A stretch of DNA of 64,000 nt from Brachynemurus nebulosus (GCA_035578155.1 JAPWDM010000033.1:2129001-2193000), one strand, 5' to 3'. Shown: positions 11,685 through 25,750, counted from the stretch's first letter. Translations and numbers: made by a program. The notes: generated by a model from the sequence alone, not told the origin.

Positions 11685-11978
11685 AAAAGATGATCGCTTT
11701 ACGAAGCGGTCAACTTTTCCGAAACAAAACAACAACAAAACTTTATTTTAGTAAGCACTCTTTTCCTTCAACAAATTATATACTACAACTAGAATTAAAT
11801 ACTTTACAATTTATGTGTTTAAGTATACTGATATTTATAAAAAAAACTACTTAACGAAATATCCCGATAAAGCCCAAATTAGTAATTCAAAGAAAAAAAA
11901 GGTAAAAATGTAAATCCCTGTCTTAAAAAGTTCAATGCACAGTTAGCGGTAACTAAAAAAAATTAGTGTCCTTCTCAC

Positions 11979-14900
11979 TTAAATTCTTCTGGGCAGTACC
12001 CATGGATGATCGGGTACTGGCCCGTGGCGTCTGGTTGTATATGGAGGTGTTGCACCTTGTGCTCCTCGATTTCCATTTTCTCCCATATCCCTTTGTTGAT
12101 TAATTTCATTTTCGCCTAAATCTTCGTCGTCGACGTCCCTTCTCACCTCAGCACGATCTGCTTCTTCTCGTGCCTCTTCCAGATCTATGTCGATTCGTAA
12201 TGGAGGTAAAGATTCACCTTCGTCTCTTCCTACTCCTTGAGTATCCTCATTTTCCCCTTCTCTATCTATGGTGTCCTCGTATTCTTCATCTGCGGCTCCA
12301 TCGTCTAACGAGTTTATTTCCCCTCGATAACGTTTTATTCGATTTACGTGCACTACTTCAGATTTAGACCCGTACACTTGTTTGATTTTTATAGTAACTG
12401 GCCCCTTTCTCTCCATAATTCGGTACGGACCCTCCCATGGTCGTGTTAACTTTTTAGATTTATGAAGTTTCGCACTCGGATCATGAAGATATACAATCTC
12501 CCCTACTTCGTAGTTTACTGGTTTAGTTTTCTTATTGTACTGGTGGCTCTGTCTTTCGACGGCTTCAGCATTGAATTTTCGAACTTGTGCATATGCTCCC
12601 GAGAGTCGTTGAAGCATTTCGGCCACATAATTTTCGTTGCAATCATACGGTACTTTTCTTGGTTGTAAAACATCCTCAAATGGCAGCATCATATCTCTGC
12701 CATGTAATAGGAAGAACGGTGTCTCCCCCGTTGAACTGTGTATTGTACTCCGATATGCCATAAGGATGTACGGAATCCAGCGATCCCAATCTGTTTGCTT
12801 TTCGTTGACGAAGTGTGACAACATATCCTTTAATACTCTATGGCTCCGTTCCACCATCCCATTGGATTGGGGATGATATGCGGTCGTATGTATCTTAGTA
12901 ATACCCAATTGGCGGCAAAGTTCTTCAAACAATTTCGATAAGAAGCTCGTACCTTTGTCGGTGACCAATATTCTTGGAGTACCGTGACGCGTAATAATAT
13001 GTTCCGTGAAAGCTCTTGCAATAGTCTCAGCCTTTTGGTCTGGCAGTGGAATAGCTTCCAAATATCGTGTAAAGTAATCCTGTACCGTCAGAAGGAATTT
13101 ATTGCCTGCTAGAGACGTAACCAGCGGCCCTACCACATCTAAGGCTATTCTTTCGAATGGTTCGTTGATGGTAGGTAGTTTGTGTAAAGGTGCTGGCTTT
13201 AAATTCGGAGGTGTTTTTCGTTGAGTACATGAAATACATCCATCACAGTACTTTTTGACATCACTTGCCATATTAACCCAGAAAAGTTTGCTTCGTATCC
13301 GGTCCAGCGTTTTAGCGTATCCCATATGTGCACTGTATGGAGTGTCATGATAATCATGTATAACCTTGGTAACCATGCTTTTGGGGATAACTAGTTTATC
13401 GTGTCGCTCGGTCGCCGTTCTTGCTTTATACAATAGTCCATCGTCATCCAAAAAATAGGCGTCATACTCCGGATCCTGTTGGATTTTCTCGAAGATGACT
13501 TGTAAAGTGCTATCAGCCCGTTGTTCCATTTTTATCCAGTTTCTGTCCCAGAAAGGTTCGTATGTTGCATTTTCTTGCACAATATTAACTTGAATTCTCG
13601 ATAACGCATCCACATTCCCGTGTTTTCGTCCCGGTCTATGCCTGATTTCGAACGTATACTCGCTCAAAGTAAGTGCCCACCTGGCTAGTCTTGAACTCGG
13701 ATCCTTTATTCCCAGTAACCATTTGAGTGGACGATGATCGGTAATTACTACGAATTCTCGTCCATATAAATAACAACGGAAGTTTTTAACTGCCCAAACA
13801 ACCGATAAGCACTCCCGCTCAGTTGCACTGTAATTTTGTTCCGACCTTGAAAGCTGTCTACTCGCATACGCGATTGGTTTCTCCTGTCCTTCATACATCT
13901 GGCTCAAAATCGCTCCAATCGCCGTTCCCGACGCATCTGTACTTAAATAGAACGTTTTTTCGAAGTTTGGATATTGAAGTACTGGTTCTTGACACAATGA
14001 TCCCTTTAAAGCTTCAAAAGCTTGCTGAGCTTCGGAATTCCACTTGAATACTTGATTCTTCTTTGTTAGTTCGGTTAATGGTTTAGCTATGTGTGCAAAA
14101 CGTGGGATGAATCTTCTATAGAATCCTGCTAATCCCAGGAACGCCCTTACGTCTTTTGCCGAACGTGGATGTGGATAGTTTTTAACCGCTTCAATTTTCT
14201 CCGGTTCGGGCTTAATCCCGTTTCCGCCGACTATGTGCCCTAGGTATCGTATTTCCGGCTTCAGGAAATGACATTTTGAAGGCTTGAGTTTCAGGTTGGC
14301 TTTCTTCATACAATCGAAAACTTCTTTTAATCTTTGAATGTGTTCTTCTATACCCGTTGCATTAAAAACTATAACATCGTCCAAGTAAATGAAGCATTTT
14401 ATTCCCTTGAGACCCGATAGTACAGTGTCCATGAGTCGTTGAAATGTACTAGGGGCGTTGATTAATCCGAAGGCCATTCGACAGCATTCGAAATGGCCGT
14501 CGGGGGTACTAAACCCAGTCTTCTCCCGATCTTGTGGCGCAATTGCTACTTGCCAATATCCGGAAGCCAAATCCAACGTTGAAAATAGATTTGCATGTCC
14601 AATAAGGTCAATGGTCTCGTGGATGTTCGGAAGTGGATAAAAATCTCGCTTGGTTACTTCATTGAGACCTCGAAAGTCGATACAAATGCGAATCTTCGGT
14701 GTTCCATCCTCCGATTTCTTTGGAACCATTACGACCGGTGCTGACCATGGCGATTGAGAAGGTTGAATGACTCCATCGTCGAGCATCTCTTGAATGTGTT
14801 GCTTCAAAGTATCCCGTTGTGCAAATGGGACTCGATACGGACGTTTAGCTATTGGCGGTACGTCTTCCGTAATGATACGGTGTTGGACTCCGACTGCTTC

Positions 14901-16436
14901 TCCCAATTTATCTCCTTCTAATAAGAAAATATCCCGATAACCCGCTAAAAATTCTAATAACCTCTGGCGTTGGCCGTCAGGTAGGTGTCCTAAATCAAAA
15001 TGTTCTTCAAAAGGTTTCACTGATGTTCCATTTGTAGTTAATAGACATTGATTTGTAGTTCGTTGGTCCTTTATCCCATTGTGTCCCGAGAAATCAGGTG
15101 CTTCTTCTGCTATCCCTATAGCAGTCCCCTTGGGTATTTCGATGTCTTGTTCGCTCATATTTATAACTCGTACTTGGACTAATCCCTTGTCCTTGCAGTT
15201 AGTTAAAATCCTCGCTGACATCACCCCTTGAATTAGGATTTCCTTTGGTTCAATGATGATTGTCTTTCCACACAACTCGGATGCAGTCTGCGCTTCGCAT
15301 GTGCATTCATGTCGTGCAGGTAGTTCAATACGTTCCTTTAGCGAAACTAGGAAGCGGTCAACTTCCTGTTTCTGGGAACTATTCAGTATTGACCGTACTG
15401 AAAGCGATTGTCCTCCTACTTGACTACTATGCGTTCTGTCATCCATTTTGCTGTTGATTATGGAATTATTGAAGGTAGCCATATCTTGCGGCAATTCTTC
15501 CTTATCATTCACCATTGAATCCGCTTTGGAATTTTTCCTTAATTTGCCCGATTGATTCGCCCTCGAATCCATTTTTTGTTTACCCGATTGATTCGCCCTC
15601 GAATCCATTTTTTGTTTACCCGATTGATTCACCCTCGAATCTGTTTTTAATTCGCCCGATTGATTCGCCCTCGAATCCATTTTTGATTTACCCGATTGAT
15701 TCGCCCTCGAATCTATTTTTAATTCGCCCGATTGACTCGCCCTCGAATCCATTTTTGATTTACCCGATTGATTCGCCCTCGAATCTATTTTTAATTCGCC
15801 CGATTGATTCGCCCTCGAATCCATTTTTATGTTTTTTCGTTGATTCGTTTTGATTTGGACTGTAGGACCAAAATTATCTTCAGGATTAGGACCTCTTGAA
15901 CTCACGAACACCTCTTTATCTTCTCTTTCTGTTTTGATTGCATCGTAGAAGACGCCGTCCTCGTATTTACTAGTTTCTACTAGTAATTTTGTATTTACCC
16001 CATATTCGGGTATAAAAAGTTGTCCCGAACCAAAGTTAATAACAGCTCCGTGTTTAAATAAAAAATCCCGACCCAACAGCCCTGCGACAGCTAGGGGTAG
16101 GTCTTCACATACCAAGAAGTCAGTGTAAAATTTAGTTTGACCCATTTGTAGTGTTACGTTAGTCTTTCCATATACTTCTAAGTTATGTCCAGTGATACCC
16201 ATTAAATTACATATGTCCCTATTCCAGTCAATGTTATGCCCCTCTATGATGTCCCTTTTGAGAATAGAAACCACTGATCCTGTATCTACAATTAAGAAGC
16301 AATCGATATTATTAATTTTTACTTGTATGTAACAAGGTACTTCACAGGGTTGGTTTCCATTAATGTGAGTTATTACTGATTGTTGCTCCGACTTGTCCCG
16401 GCCTGGGGCGCGCCCGGAACAATATGCCCGTTTAAA
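11979..16436 (-). CDS. pol: Gypsy pol polyprotein (PR-RT-RNase H-IN), read by -1 frameshift
   Basis: This frame encodes the replication enzymes of the Gypsy element. It opens at the shift site 16436, with no ATG before protease. Protease carries IVDTGSVVS (about 16290-16265). A linker of eight exact 12-residue repeats follows. RT has FSTLDLASGYWQV and the active site FIYLDDVIVF (about 14390). RNase H has STDASGTAIG (about 13940) and ITDHRPLKWLL. Integrase has the HHCC zinc module (H near 13360, CISCTQRK near 13220), the catalytic residues in LDVVGP, VTDKGTSF and MVERSHR, and a C-terminal WEGPYRI motif of the GPY/F type. The tail is acidic (EEYEDTIDREGENEDT) and ends at a TAA at 11979. All key residues are present and no stop interrupts about 1,485 codons. 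Pol is in the -1 frame relative to gag and overlaps its last 20 codons, so it is probably made as Gag-Pol. Confidence 0.95.
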   Translation of the reverse strand, partial: FKRAYCSGRAPGRDKSEQQSVITHINGNQPCEVPCYIQVKINNIDCFLIVDTGSVVSILKRDIIEGHNIDWNRDICNLMGITGHNLEVYGKTNVTLQMGQTKFYTDFLVCEDLPLAVAGLLGRDFLFKHGAVINFGSGQLFIPEYGVNTKLLVETSKYEDGVFYDAIKTEREDKEVFVSSRGPNPEDNFGPTVQIKTNQRKNIKMDSRANQSGELKIDSRANQSGKSKMDSRASQSGELKIDSRANQSGKSKMDSRANQSGELKTDSRVNQSGKQKMDSRANQSGKQKMDSRANQSGKLRKNSKADSMVNDKEELPQDMATFNNSIINSKMDDRTHSSQVGGQSLSVRSILNSSQKQEVDRFLVSLKERIELPARHECTCEAQTASELCGKTIIIEPKEILIQGVMSARILTNCKDKGLVQVRVINMSEQDIEIPKGTAIGIAEEAPDFSGHNGIKDQRTTNQCLLTTNGTSVKPFEEHFDLGHLPDGQRQRLLEFLAGYRDIFLLEGDKLGEAVGVQHRIITEDVPPIAKRPYRVPFAQRDTLKQHIQEMLDDGVIQPSQSPWSAPVVMVPKKSEDGTPKIRICIDFRGLNEVTKRDFYPLPNIHETIDLIGHANLFSTLDLASGYWQVAIAPQDREKTGFSTPDGHFECCRMAFGLINAPSTFQRLMDTVLSGLKGIKCFIYLDDVIVFNATGIEEHIQRLKEVFDCMKKANLKLKPSKCHFLKPEIRYLGHIVGGNGIKPEPEKIEAVKNYPHPRSAKDVRAFLGLAGFYRRFIPRFAHIAKPLTELTKKNQVFKWNSEAQQAFEALKGSLCQEPVLQYPNFEKTFYLSTDASGTAIGAILSQMYEGQEKPIAYASRQLSRSEQNYSATERECLSVVWAVKNFRCYLYGREFVVITDHRPLKWLLGIKDPSSRLARWALTLSEYTFEIRHRPGRKHGNVDALSRIQVNIVQENATYEPFWDRNWIKMEQRADSTLQVIFEKIQQDPEYDAYFLDDDGLLYKARTATERHDKLVIPKSMVTKVIHDYHDTPYSAHMGYAKTLDRIRSKLFWVNMASDVKKYCDGCISCTQRKTPPNLKPAPLHKLPTINEPFERIALDVVGPLVTSLAGNKFLLTVQDYFTRYLEAIPLPDQKAETIARAFTEHIITRHGTPRILVTDKGTSFLSKLFEELCRQLGITKIHTTAYHPQSNGMVERSHRVLKDMLSHFVNEKQTDWDRWIPYILMAYRSTIHSSTGETPFFLLHGRDMMLPFEDVLQPRKVPYDCNENYVAEMLQRLSGAYAQVRKFNAEAVERQSHQYNKKTKPVNYEVGEIVYLHDPSAKLHKSKKLTRPWEGPYRIMERKGPVTIKIKQVYGSKSEVVHVNRIKRYRGEINSLDDGAADEEYEDTIDREGENEDTQGVGRDEGESLPPLRIDIDLEEAREEADRAEVRRDVDDEDLGENEINQQRDMGENGNRGAQGATPPYTTRRHGPVPDHPWVLPRRI
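15547..15834 (-). repeat. 36-bp tandem repeat x8 inside pol
   Basis: The word CCCGATTGATTCGCCCTCGA (plus strand) recurs at 15547, 15583, 15619, 15655, 15691, 15727, 15763 and 15799, an exact 36-bp period with few substitutions. In the pol frame each unit gives 12 residues of the type DSRANQSGKSKM. It sits between protease and RT, keeps the frame, and makes a flexible, charged linker. Copy number probably varies between element copies. Confidence 0.9.
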
Positions 16437-17389
16437 TCTTGAGGTTGTCTCAATGTACTATCATTTCTCCCGTTTGATGGCGGAACAGTCGTTCGCTGCA
16501 TTTTTTTTCTACAGTAAAATTCTCTATGACCCGGTATCTTGCAATTTCTGCATACTGTTGCACTACGACATTCTTGGGCTCGATGTCCTTGCTTGTAGCA
16601 GTTAAAGCAATACAGCTGCTGGCCTCGATTCGCTGATTGCTGATTCCTTAACAAATTCCCTCTTCGAGAATTCGGTACACTTCGTGGTGATTCATTTTTT
16701 CTGGCAGTTTCCCCGTTCTCTTGAAGTTGTAGTATACCAGCGAAATGTTTAGACGTATTGAGCATAACCTGGTTTAATTCTTCTTGTTCTGCGAATTCGA
16801 TAGCCCTTTCAATGCTGAGCTCCTTCTCCCGAATTAACAAGATCCCAATAACTTTCATAATTTCTCGGCGTAGTCCCAGTTTGAATTGTGACAGCAACAT
16901 ATCGTTATGTTTTCTTACGATCCCTGCGACCTGAGTTCTTGTTGCGGTCGCTAAATCTTCTTCTAGCACTTCCTGGCCAGCTAATTTAAGGCGAGTTACA
17001 AATTGACTCACATTTTCGTTTGCTCGTTGAAAAATTTGCGACAGTTTATATTGTGCCGCACCCGGTACCCGTAATGGAGTAAATTTTGAAATAAATTTTG
17101 CTTTAAAGTCGGAATAAGAAATAGTTCCGGATTGTAATGATGCCTCGCTTTTATAAAATTTGTATGCTTCCCCTGTTAATTTACACTTGACTATTGCTAG
17201 AATTTGATTTTCTGTTAGTGTGTCTAGCGCCGCCCGCTGTTCTAGTCTATCAAAGTATTCCCTAACATTTATGTCTTTTCCCGAAAATGTGTCAATACTG
17301 TTAGCGATAGTTCCCAAACTAGGTCTGGGTACTTCTACTGTAATGACCTTTTTGGACTCTTGACTGGTTGCTGGCTCTTGATTAGGCAT
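16373..17389 (-). CDS. gag: Gypsy gag (capsid/nucleocapsid)
   Basis: Gag forms the particle that packages the element RNA. I start it at the ATG at 17389 (MPNQEPATSQESKK); the open frame extends upstream only through a poly-Lys stretch created by an A run, which is likely untranslated. The product is 338 residues. The middle has the usual capsid features of Gypsy gag (NVREYFDRLEQRAAL, AYKFYKSEASL, FKAKFISKFTPL). Two CCHC zinc knuckles sit near the C terminus (CFNCYKQGHRAQEC and CRNCKIPGHREFYC, both complete). The last 20 codons overlap pol in the -1 frame. The stop at 16373 lies 57 nt beyond the slippery site. No break is seen. Confidence 0.93.
   Translation of the reverse strand: MPNQEPATSQESKKVITVEVPRPSLGTIANSIDTFSGKDINVREYFDRLEQRAALDTLTENQILAIVKCKLTGEAYKFYKSEASLQSGTISYSDFKAKFISKFTPLRVPGAAQYKLSQIFQRANENVSQFVTRLKLAGQEVLEEDLATATRTQVAGIVRKHNDMLLSQFKLGLRREIMKVIGILLIREKELSIERAIEFAEQEELNQVMLNTSKHFAGILQLQENGETARKNESPRSVPNSRRGNLLRNQQSANRGQQLYCFNCYKQGHRAQECRSATVCRNCKIPGHREFYCRKKMQRTTVPPSNGRNDSTLRQPQDLNGHIVPGAPQAGTSRSNNQ
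16395..16436 (-). promoter_or_regulatory. Programmed -1 frameshift signal (TTTAAAC plus stem-loop)
   Basis: On the minus strand the heptamer TTTAAAC occupies 16436-16430 and is phased T TTA AAC in the gag frame, the classical retroviral slippery arrangement. After a 9-nt spacer, GTTCCGG (16420-16414) can pair with CCGGGAC (16401-16395) around a 12-nt GC-rich loop. A one-base backward slip enters exactly the frame of protease. The phase, spacing and stem all fit, but the efficiency cannot be judged from sequence. Confidence 0.85.
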
Positions 17390-18232
17390 CTTGAAAAATT
17401 TTTTTTTTTTTTTTTTTAAAGGAAAAAAAATAAGCTGAAGAACAGCTGTGACAAATATTCTCACTTGGGTTAATAAACAACAGTTATTTTAATTACCGAG
17501 ATTAAAAATAAAAATGCAATTCTGCGAGAAAAAAAAAAAACGATAGAAATTAATGATACAACAATATTTTTGAATGTCACCGTTTGTGTACTATAAATTC
17601 ATATAAACCTTGATTGTTAAACTGTCAATCATTCTCTGAATGAGTTCCCAATTAATAATTAGTAAATTTTTTTTTTTTTTTTTTTTTTTTTTAATAGTTA
17701 AAATTTTACCCAAAACGAAAAATACATAAATAAATTCTCTAATTATATTTTTAAAATTACACGATTTGTTAAAGTAATAATAATAACATTATTTGTATAT
17801 TAATAATAAAAGCCAGTTTAGCTGCGACAGCAGATTACAATACCCGTGTAAAACAATTAAATTATTTATTATAATTATGAATGAATGTAATGTGATATAC
17901 TAGTAGGTATCACACACATACATATGTACATTGTGAGGCGATTTAATTAATATTTACAAATTTGTGTCGCGTGCAATGGTTATCATTTTACGATTCATCT
18001 ATTTTTTCTTTAAGGGAAACGTGATAAAAAAAAAAATTATTTTTATATTATTTTTCCCGATTCTATACCCATATCCTTAATTATTATTCTAAAAATTGTG
18101 ATAAAGCTATTTAAAACGTAAATATTTACCTATACGGCTATACTTGTCCCGATTACCCATCCAAATCCCTTAATTAGCACTCTCAAAATCCTGATTTAAG
18201 GCGTAATATTTTAATTCCAGTGCTGCCACCAT
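17390..18232 (-). other. Gypsy 5' leader and primer-binding region
   Basis: This stretch between the 5' LTR and gag is AT-rich with two long A tracts on the coding strand (17400-17417 and about 17669-17692). Right after the LTR the minus strand reads ATGGTGGCAGCACTGGAATT. The TGG there would start a tRNA primer-binding site (TGGTGGCAGC or TGGCAGCACTGG), but I cannot name the tRNA. Packaging signals are expected here but none is recognisable. Confidence 0.65.
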
Positions 18233-18767
18233 TGTGAACGTTAGCCGAGTGCCTAAAGGATATTATCCTTGGCAAGAGGCGTTGAGGTCCGAACTCGTTA
18301 ATTACGCCCAATTCGAGGATGTTGAGGTGCTGAGGGGGAGTGAGACAAACATTATATATAGATAAAAAGAAACAAAATATCACAGTTTATTTATAGCATT
18401 ACAACTAAATAAAAAAAAAATAATAAGTAAAATATAAAGAATTTACTTTTAGAGAAAGATGCGTACCCTTCTTACGTGTGTATCTGAACCTGACTTCGGA
18501 CTGGACCCCTTGGGAGCCAAGGCTATCTAGCGGTGTTGACTGGCCTGCCTTGACTGCCCTTGGACCGAACGAACGAATCTTTTTATAGTAAAATATTTTG
18601 CTGAAATATGCATTTTACAGAAATAATAATAATAATACAAGTTTATGTTATTTATGTGCATACTTCAACAAAAGTTCGTAAATAAACAACGTAAATAAAA
18701 ATATTGAAATATTACAACAACACAATACTAGAACATAAATATTGATAATAAAGACCCGTTCGTTACA
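18233..18767 (-). repeat. 5' LTR of the Gypsy element
   Basis: This is the right copy in window coordinates and the 5' LTR in element orientation, 535 bp from TG to CA, followed by the second ATAA duplication. It should carry the promoter for the minus-strand transcript; I cannot place a TATA box with confidence in the AT-rich sequence. Confidence 0.95.
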
Positions 18768-19034
18768 ATAATATCAGTTTGTCAATTTGTTTGTTCCACA
18801 CCTATGCTTCGAATTAAAAGAATGTCAGTTCCGCTTGTTTCTTACTGTTAATTTTAAACAATGCCATGCCTTTTTTAAAAAGTAAAGAAATAGTAAATGT
18901 GAAATTGCAATAATTAAAAAAAAAACTAATTATTTACGTATTAGTTATATTAAAATTTTTCATTAAAAAAATTTACAGTATTCATAAAATTAAATTAAAC
19001 AATTCAAGTTAAGAGATTCCACAAATATTCCAAA

Positions 19035-22355
<3,321 letters not shown>

Positions 22356-22375
22356 TAAAGGTTTAACGACAGATA

Positions 22376-22985
22376 CTATTTCATTATTACGTTTTTTGAT
22401 TCACAAGTCTCCAGCTCCTGATTCATAGGTATATTGCAATTCAATTTTTTTGATTCCGGTTTGATAGGACTTTGAAAACGGTCTTCATCAGATGATTGGG
22501 ATCTTAAAGGTCTCTTCTTTGCACTTGTATTTATAATTTCGTTATTAATCTTCTTCAGACGATTTTCTTTATGTAATTCCCTTGTTTCTTTTGGTAAATC
22601 GTGTGCAGTATAAATATTGGTCACTTTTAGTTTTAATCTTCTATTATATACTTCCCTTTTAGTTACATTACTAAAAAATCGTATTTTTATCAGTTTCGGT
22701 TTTTTATTATTGTGTTTTCCCAATTCTATATGCGAATTCAATCTCGCTTCTTGATATGTTGAGTTCCATTTTATTGTTAAACAGCGCAAGTAAATTGTCC
22801 TCGAGTTCAACCACATTTCTTTCACTTTCTTCAAACCCATAAATAATTAAATTATTAGAGTTAACTATTTTTTGTAAATTTACTATTACTGAATTTTGTT
22901 CTTGTATTCTCTTTTCAAGTGCATTATATTTTTGTTGATTATCCAAACAAATTTGCTTCAGATCTTTTATTTCACTTTTTAAATC
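22376..22985 (-). pseudogene. LINE ORF1 with coiled coil and RNA-binding domain, frameshifted
   Basis: Upstream of the ORF2 remains, the minus strand reads DLKQICLDNQQKYNALEKRI, a coiled-coil-like segment, then NNLIIYGFEESERNVVELED and ISRSEIEFAYRIGK, which fits the RRM-like core of LINE ORF1 proteins. After one frameshift near 22720 the next block IRFFSNVTKREVYNRRLKLK and NIYTAHDLPKETRELHKENR matches the C-terminal RNA-binding domain. A basic, Ser-rich tail ends at 22376. The ORF1-ORF2 gap is only about 20 bp. The 5' end is missing or unrecognisable beyond 22985. Confidence 0.7.
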
Positions 22986-25104
22986 ATAAAATATGAATCA
23001 ATTATATATACCTACCTGTAATAAAAATTTACTTACCGCTTCTTACAATGAAATTATTTAAGGTAATGTTTAATTATTTTGGAAAGTTGATTTGAATAAT
23101 ATGTAAGTAAATACAAAACAGACGTTTTATTGCATATATAATATGCATTTTAAAACTGACCATTGCATTGTGCGATTTTATTGTATCATAGAATAGTTTA
23201 TTATGAATACACAGTAAGGGGTAATTTGATTGTGTATATTTACGTTCAATAAACTTGATCATTCTTCTACGAAATAAAATGAACTTATAAAAATTTCCAA
23301 ATATATTATTTTTAATTTATCAGATTACCGATAAAAAATCAACGATTTACCTAAAAAGACTAAAAAGATACCATTTATTTTCATAAAATTATTTTAGGAG
23401 TTGTTTTAAATGGTGTTAACCCATAAAAGCACACAGTGTTGTTCTCCAGCCTTAGTATTATAATTTTTTCGCAGAACTCTTAAGGACCGGTCCGGGCGTT
23501 CGGAACGTGACCGCAACTTGCCCGCAAAATGGCACGTGGCACAATACGGTCAAATTCGGCATTCACACTAATACGGGCACCTCATAAAAACTATTTCTGG
23601 AAAATACAATAGAACCAACAAGTAGACAAACGTGTCAAACATAAAAAGCTTTGAAATTGTAGGTATACAGGGCCATAAAATTATGTATATTTTAAGTAAA
23701 CATACTTTGTGTCTATTTACAGTTAAATGCAAAATCTTGAATTCCCAAAAAATTTTATTACTTCTTTTCTGAATAGCGAAGGACACGTAAAAATAAAGAT
23801 ATATATAAAGGAAGAAAAAAATAAGATGGATTTTATTGCATTATTATTGACTTAATATAACATTTTCTTGTTAATTTGTTTGTAGGTATCAACTCGGGTT
23901 TTCCAAATTTTTGAATACACTGGTTAACATCTGCATATTTTTATAAACATACTTAGTATGCAAATGTAACAATATAAACCAAAAATTATTTTAAAAATTT
24001 TTTTCTTAAAATATAATATTCAAAAACACGCAGGTATATAAACATACAAAAAAATATAAAATTCGATACTCAAATACGTGACAAAATAGATTGTAAAATT
24101 ATTAAATCACTTTTCAAGGTTTTGACAACTTGAAATTTTTTTTTTGTTAAGTATTTTATTACCTACCCACTTGAACAGTTCGTAAGGTGCCTGAATACGT
24201 ACATTTAAATACATGTATGGAATTGTTCGTGCGGTAGGCCGCACGGGAATGGAACGGGCGCCCGTCACGATCTGTCCACACACTTACTGTTAGCAACTGT
24301 TTGCGGGACACTAGTGTTGTGCGGACTGCGGAATAATGCTGCTCTACGGTATTATATATATTATGTATTTATATCTCACTAACAAATGAATCTTATACAA
24401 AAAGAAAAAAAAATAATAGCTATTACGCCTATTACATTGAGTTAACAAAAAAAGAAAAAAATAGAAAAAAATTTTCAAATTAAAGAAAGTAAACGCGTTT
24501 AGATGAAATGCAATAAAAAAAAAAAATTAATCTAATTCTTATACCTGCATGTATCAAGTCACTTGCAGTCATAACAAATAGATATGTATTATTTAATCAT
24601 GTATTTGTGTGAACGGGTGAGGTCGATTCATATACGGAATGTTTTGCTGATTTATTTTACAGTAAGTGTAAGTGAATGTGAAAGTGGATCATTTAATTTT
24701 CTTGCTGAACAAGTTGAACAGAACAGGTCATTTAACTTGTTCGCCGCTCGCGCTCAAGTTCAAGTGAAATTACATATACATAGCATATTATAATATTATT
24801 AACGCCAATGTGAATGTCATTCGCTCATTAAAATAACTACATAAAAATAAAAATCTCTTTTTAATATTATTTTATAATGTGACGGCAAAAAATAATTTCG
24901 TTTGCAAATCTATTAAGTTATCCTAAAATATTTTTTTCGTTTCAATAGTAAAAACAATGTTTTCATACGCTAATAAATGTAAAATGTCTCAATTTTCAAA
25001 ATACAAATTAAAAAGAATTTTTAAGAACGTAAATGATATATTTTTTTCAAATATTGCATTTTAAAAGCAAAAAGGTTTCTAGTAGAATGCCATCATTATG
25101 ATTA

Positions 25105-25106
<2 letters not shown>
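22986..25106. other. AT-rich unassigned region with two GC islands
   Basis: No gene is supported. Two short GC-rich islands stand out, at about 23485-23580 and 24225-24340 (words such as CCGGTCCGGGCG and CACGGGAATGGAACGGGCGC). They do not form clear inverted repeats with each other. They may be ends of an old DNA transposon or a decayed promoter. The rest is A/T-rich without structure I can name. Confidence 0.4.
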
Positions 25107-25187
<81 letters not shown>

Positions 25188-25221
25188 TATATATATAGAT
25201 ATAGATATATATATATAATAT

Positions 25222-25296
<75 letters not shown>
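25107..25296. repeat. (TA)n microsatellite
   Basis: About 190 bp of TA repeats with a few GATA interruptions (25185-25225). It lies next to the Tigger-like pseudogene region. Apparent IYIYIY reading frames across it are artefacts of the repeat. Confidence 0.95.
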
Positions 25297-25301
<5 letters not shown>

Positions 25302-25394
25302 GTATTTGTTTGTATGCTTAGAAAAAAATTGGAAACTATATTGGACCGAATTTTGAACTTGAAATTTTTGCTCTCTTAGAAAGTTCTTAGAACA

Positions 25395-25750
25395 TTTTTT
25401 AATGGATATATAGTAGTTTACGTTATACGAGCTCCTCGCCCAAGTCCAGTCCTTTTTTTGCATTATGAAGTCTGAAACAAATTCGTTTTCCATGGTTTCT
25501 TCCAGCAATGTATTTAATGTAGACTCATCAATTAATTCCGCCAATTTTTCCTCATTTAGACTCTTTTCCCGAAGTACTTTTCCTATATCTTCATTATTTA
25601 TATTTTCAAATCCCTCATTGCTTAAAGCAGAAGCATTGTTTGCTATTTCTATATACTACTTAGGTAGAACTAAAATATCATTTATTAATTTCTCTTTTGA
25701 ACCATTTGAGGTAAAAGATATCCCAAATGATGCAATAAGTGTTGAATGAT
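25395..25750 (-). other. Possible C-terminal exon of the Tigger-like gene
   Basis: On the minus strand an open frame with one stop reads KLNHSTLIASFGISF, then [18 protein letters not shown] and [16 protein letters not shown], a helical, acidic sequence. It follows the transposase fragment after a 160-bp gap whose far end reads TTATTAG, a possible splice acceptor. It could be the C terminus of the same transposase gene, but no diagnostic motif supports this. Confidence 0.25.

Larger units (their letters stand above)
11134..18767 (-). mobile_element. Complete Gypsy (Ty3-type) LTR retrotransposon
   Basis: The element is 7,634 bp, bounded by 535-bp direct LTRs (11134-11668 and 18233-18767) that begin TG and end CA. 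A 4-bp target duplication ATAA lies at 11130-11133 and 18768-18771. Coding is on the minus strand: gag, then pol in the -1 frame with protease, RT, RNase H and integrase in the Gypsy order. No env-like gene follows pol. The LTRs are the same length and I found no difference when reading them side by side, so the insertion is recent. Both reading frames are open throughout, so the copy may be capable of transposition; this is inference. Confidence 0.95.

Noticed and set aside
12462..12876. Plus-strand open frames inside pol
   Set aside because: They are shadows of the pol frame and contain no known motif.
15547..15834. Possible CRISPR array (36-bp period)
   Set aside because: The repeats are contiguous with no variable spacers and are in frame with pol in a eukaryotic retrotransposon.
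15515..15853. Plus-strand open frame with repeated IDSPSNPF motif
   Set aside because: It is the antisense of the 36-bp repeat array in pol on the minus strand; pol has full domain support.
11979..16274. Starting pol at the codon at 16274
   Set aside because: That codon is GTG inside the protease motif DTGSVV; the frame continues upstream to the slippery site, so the start is by frameshift.
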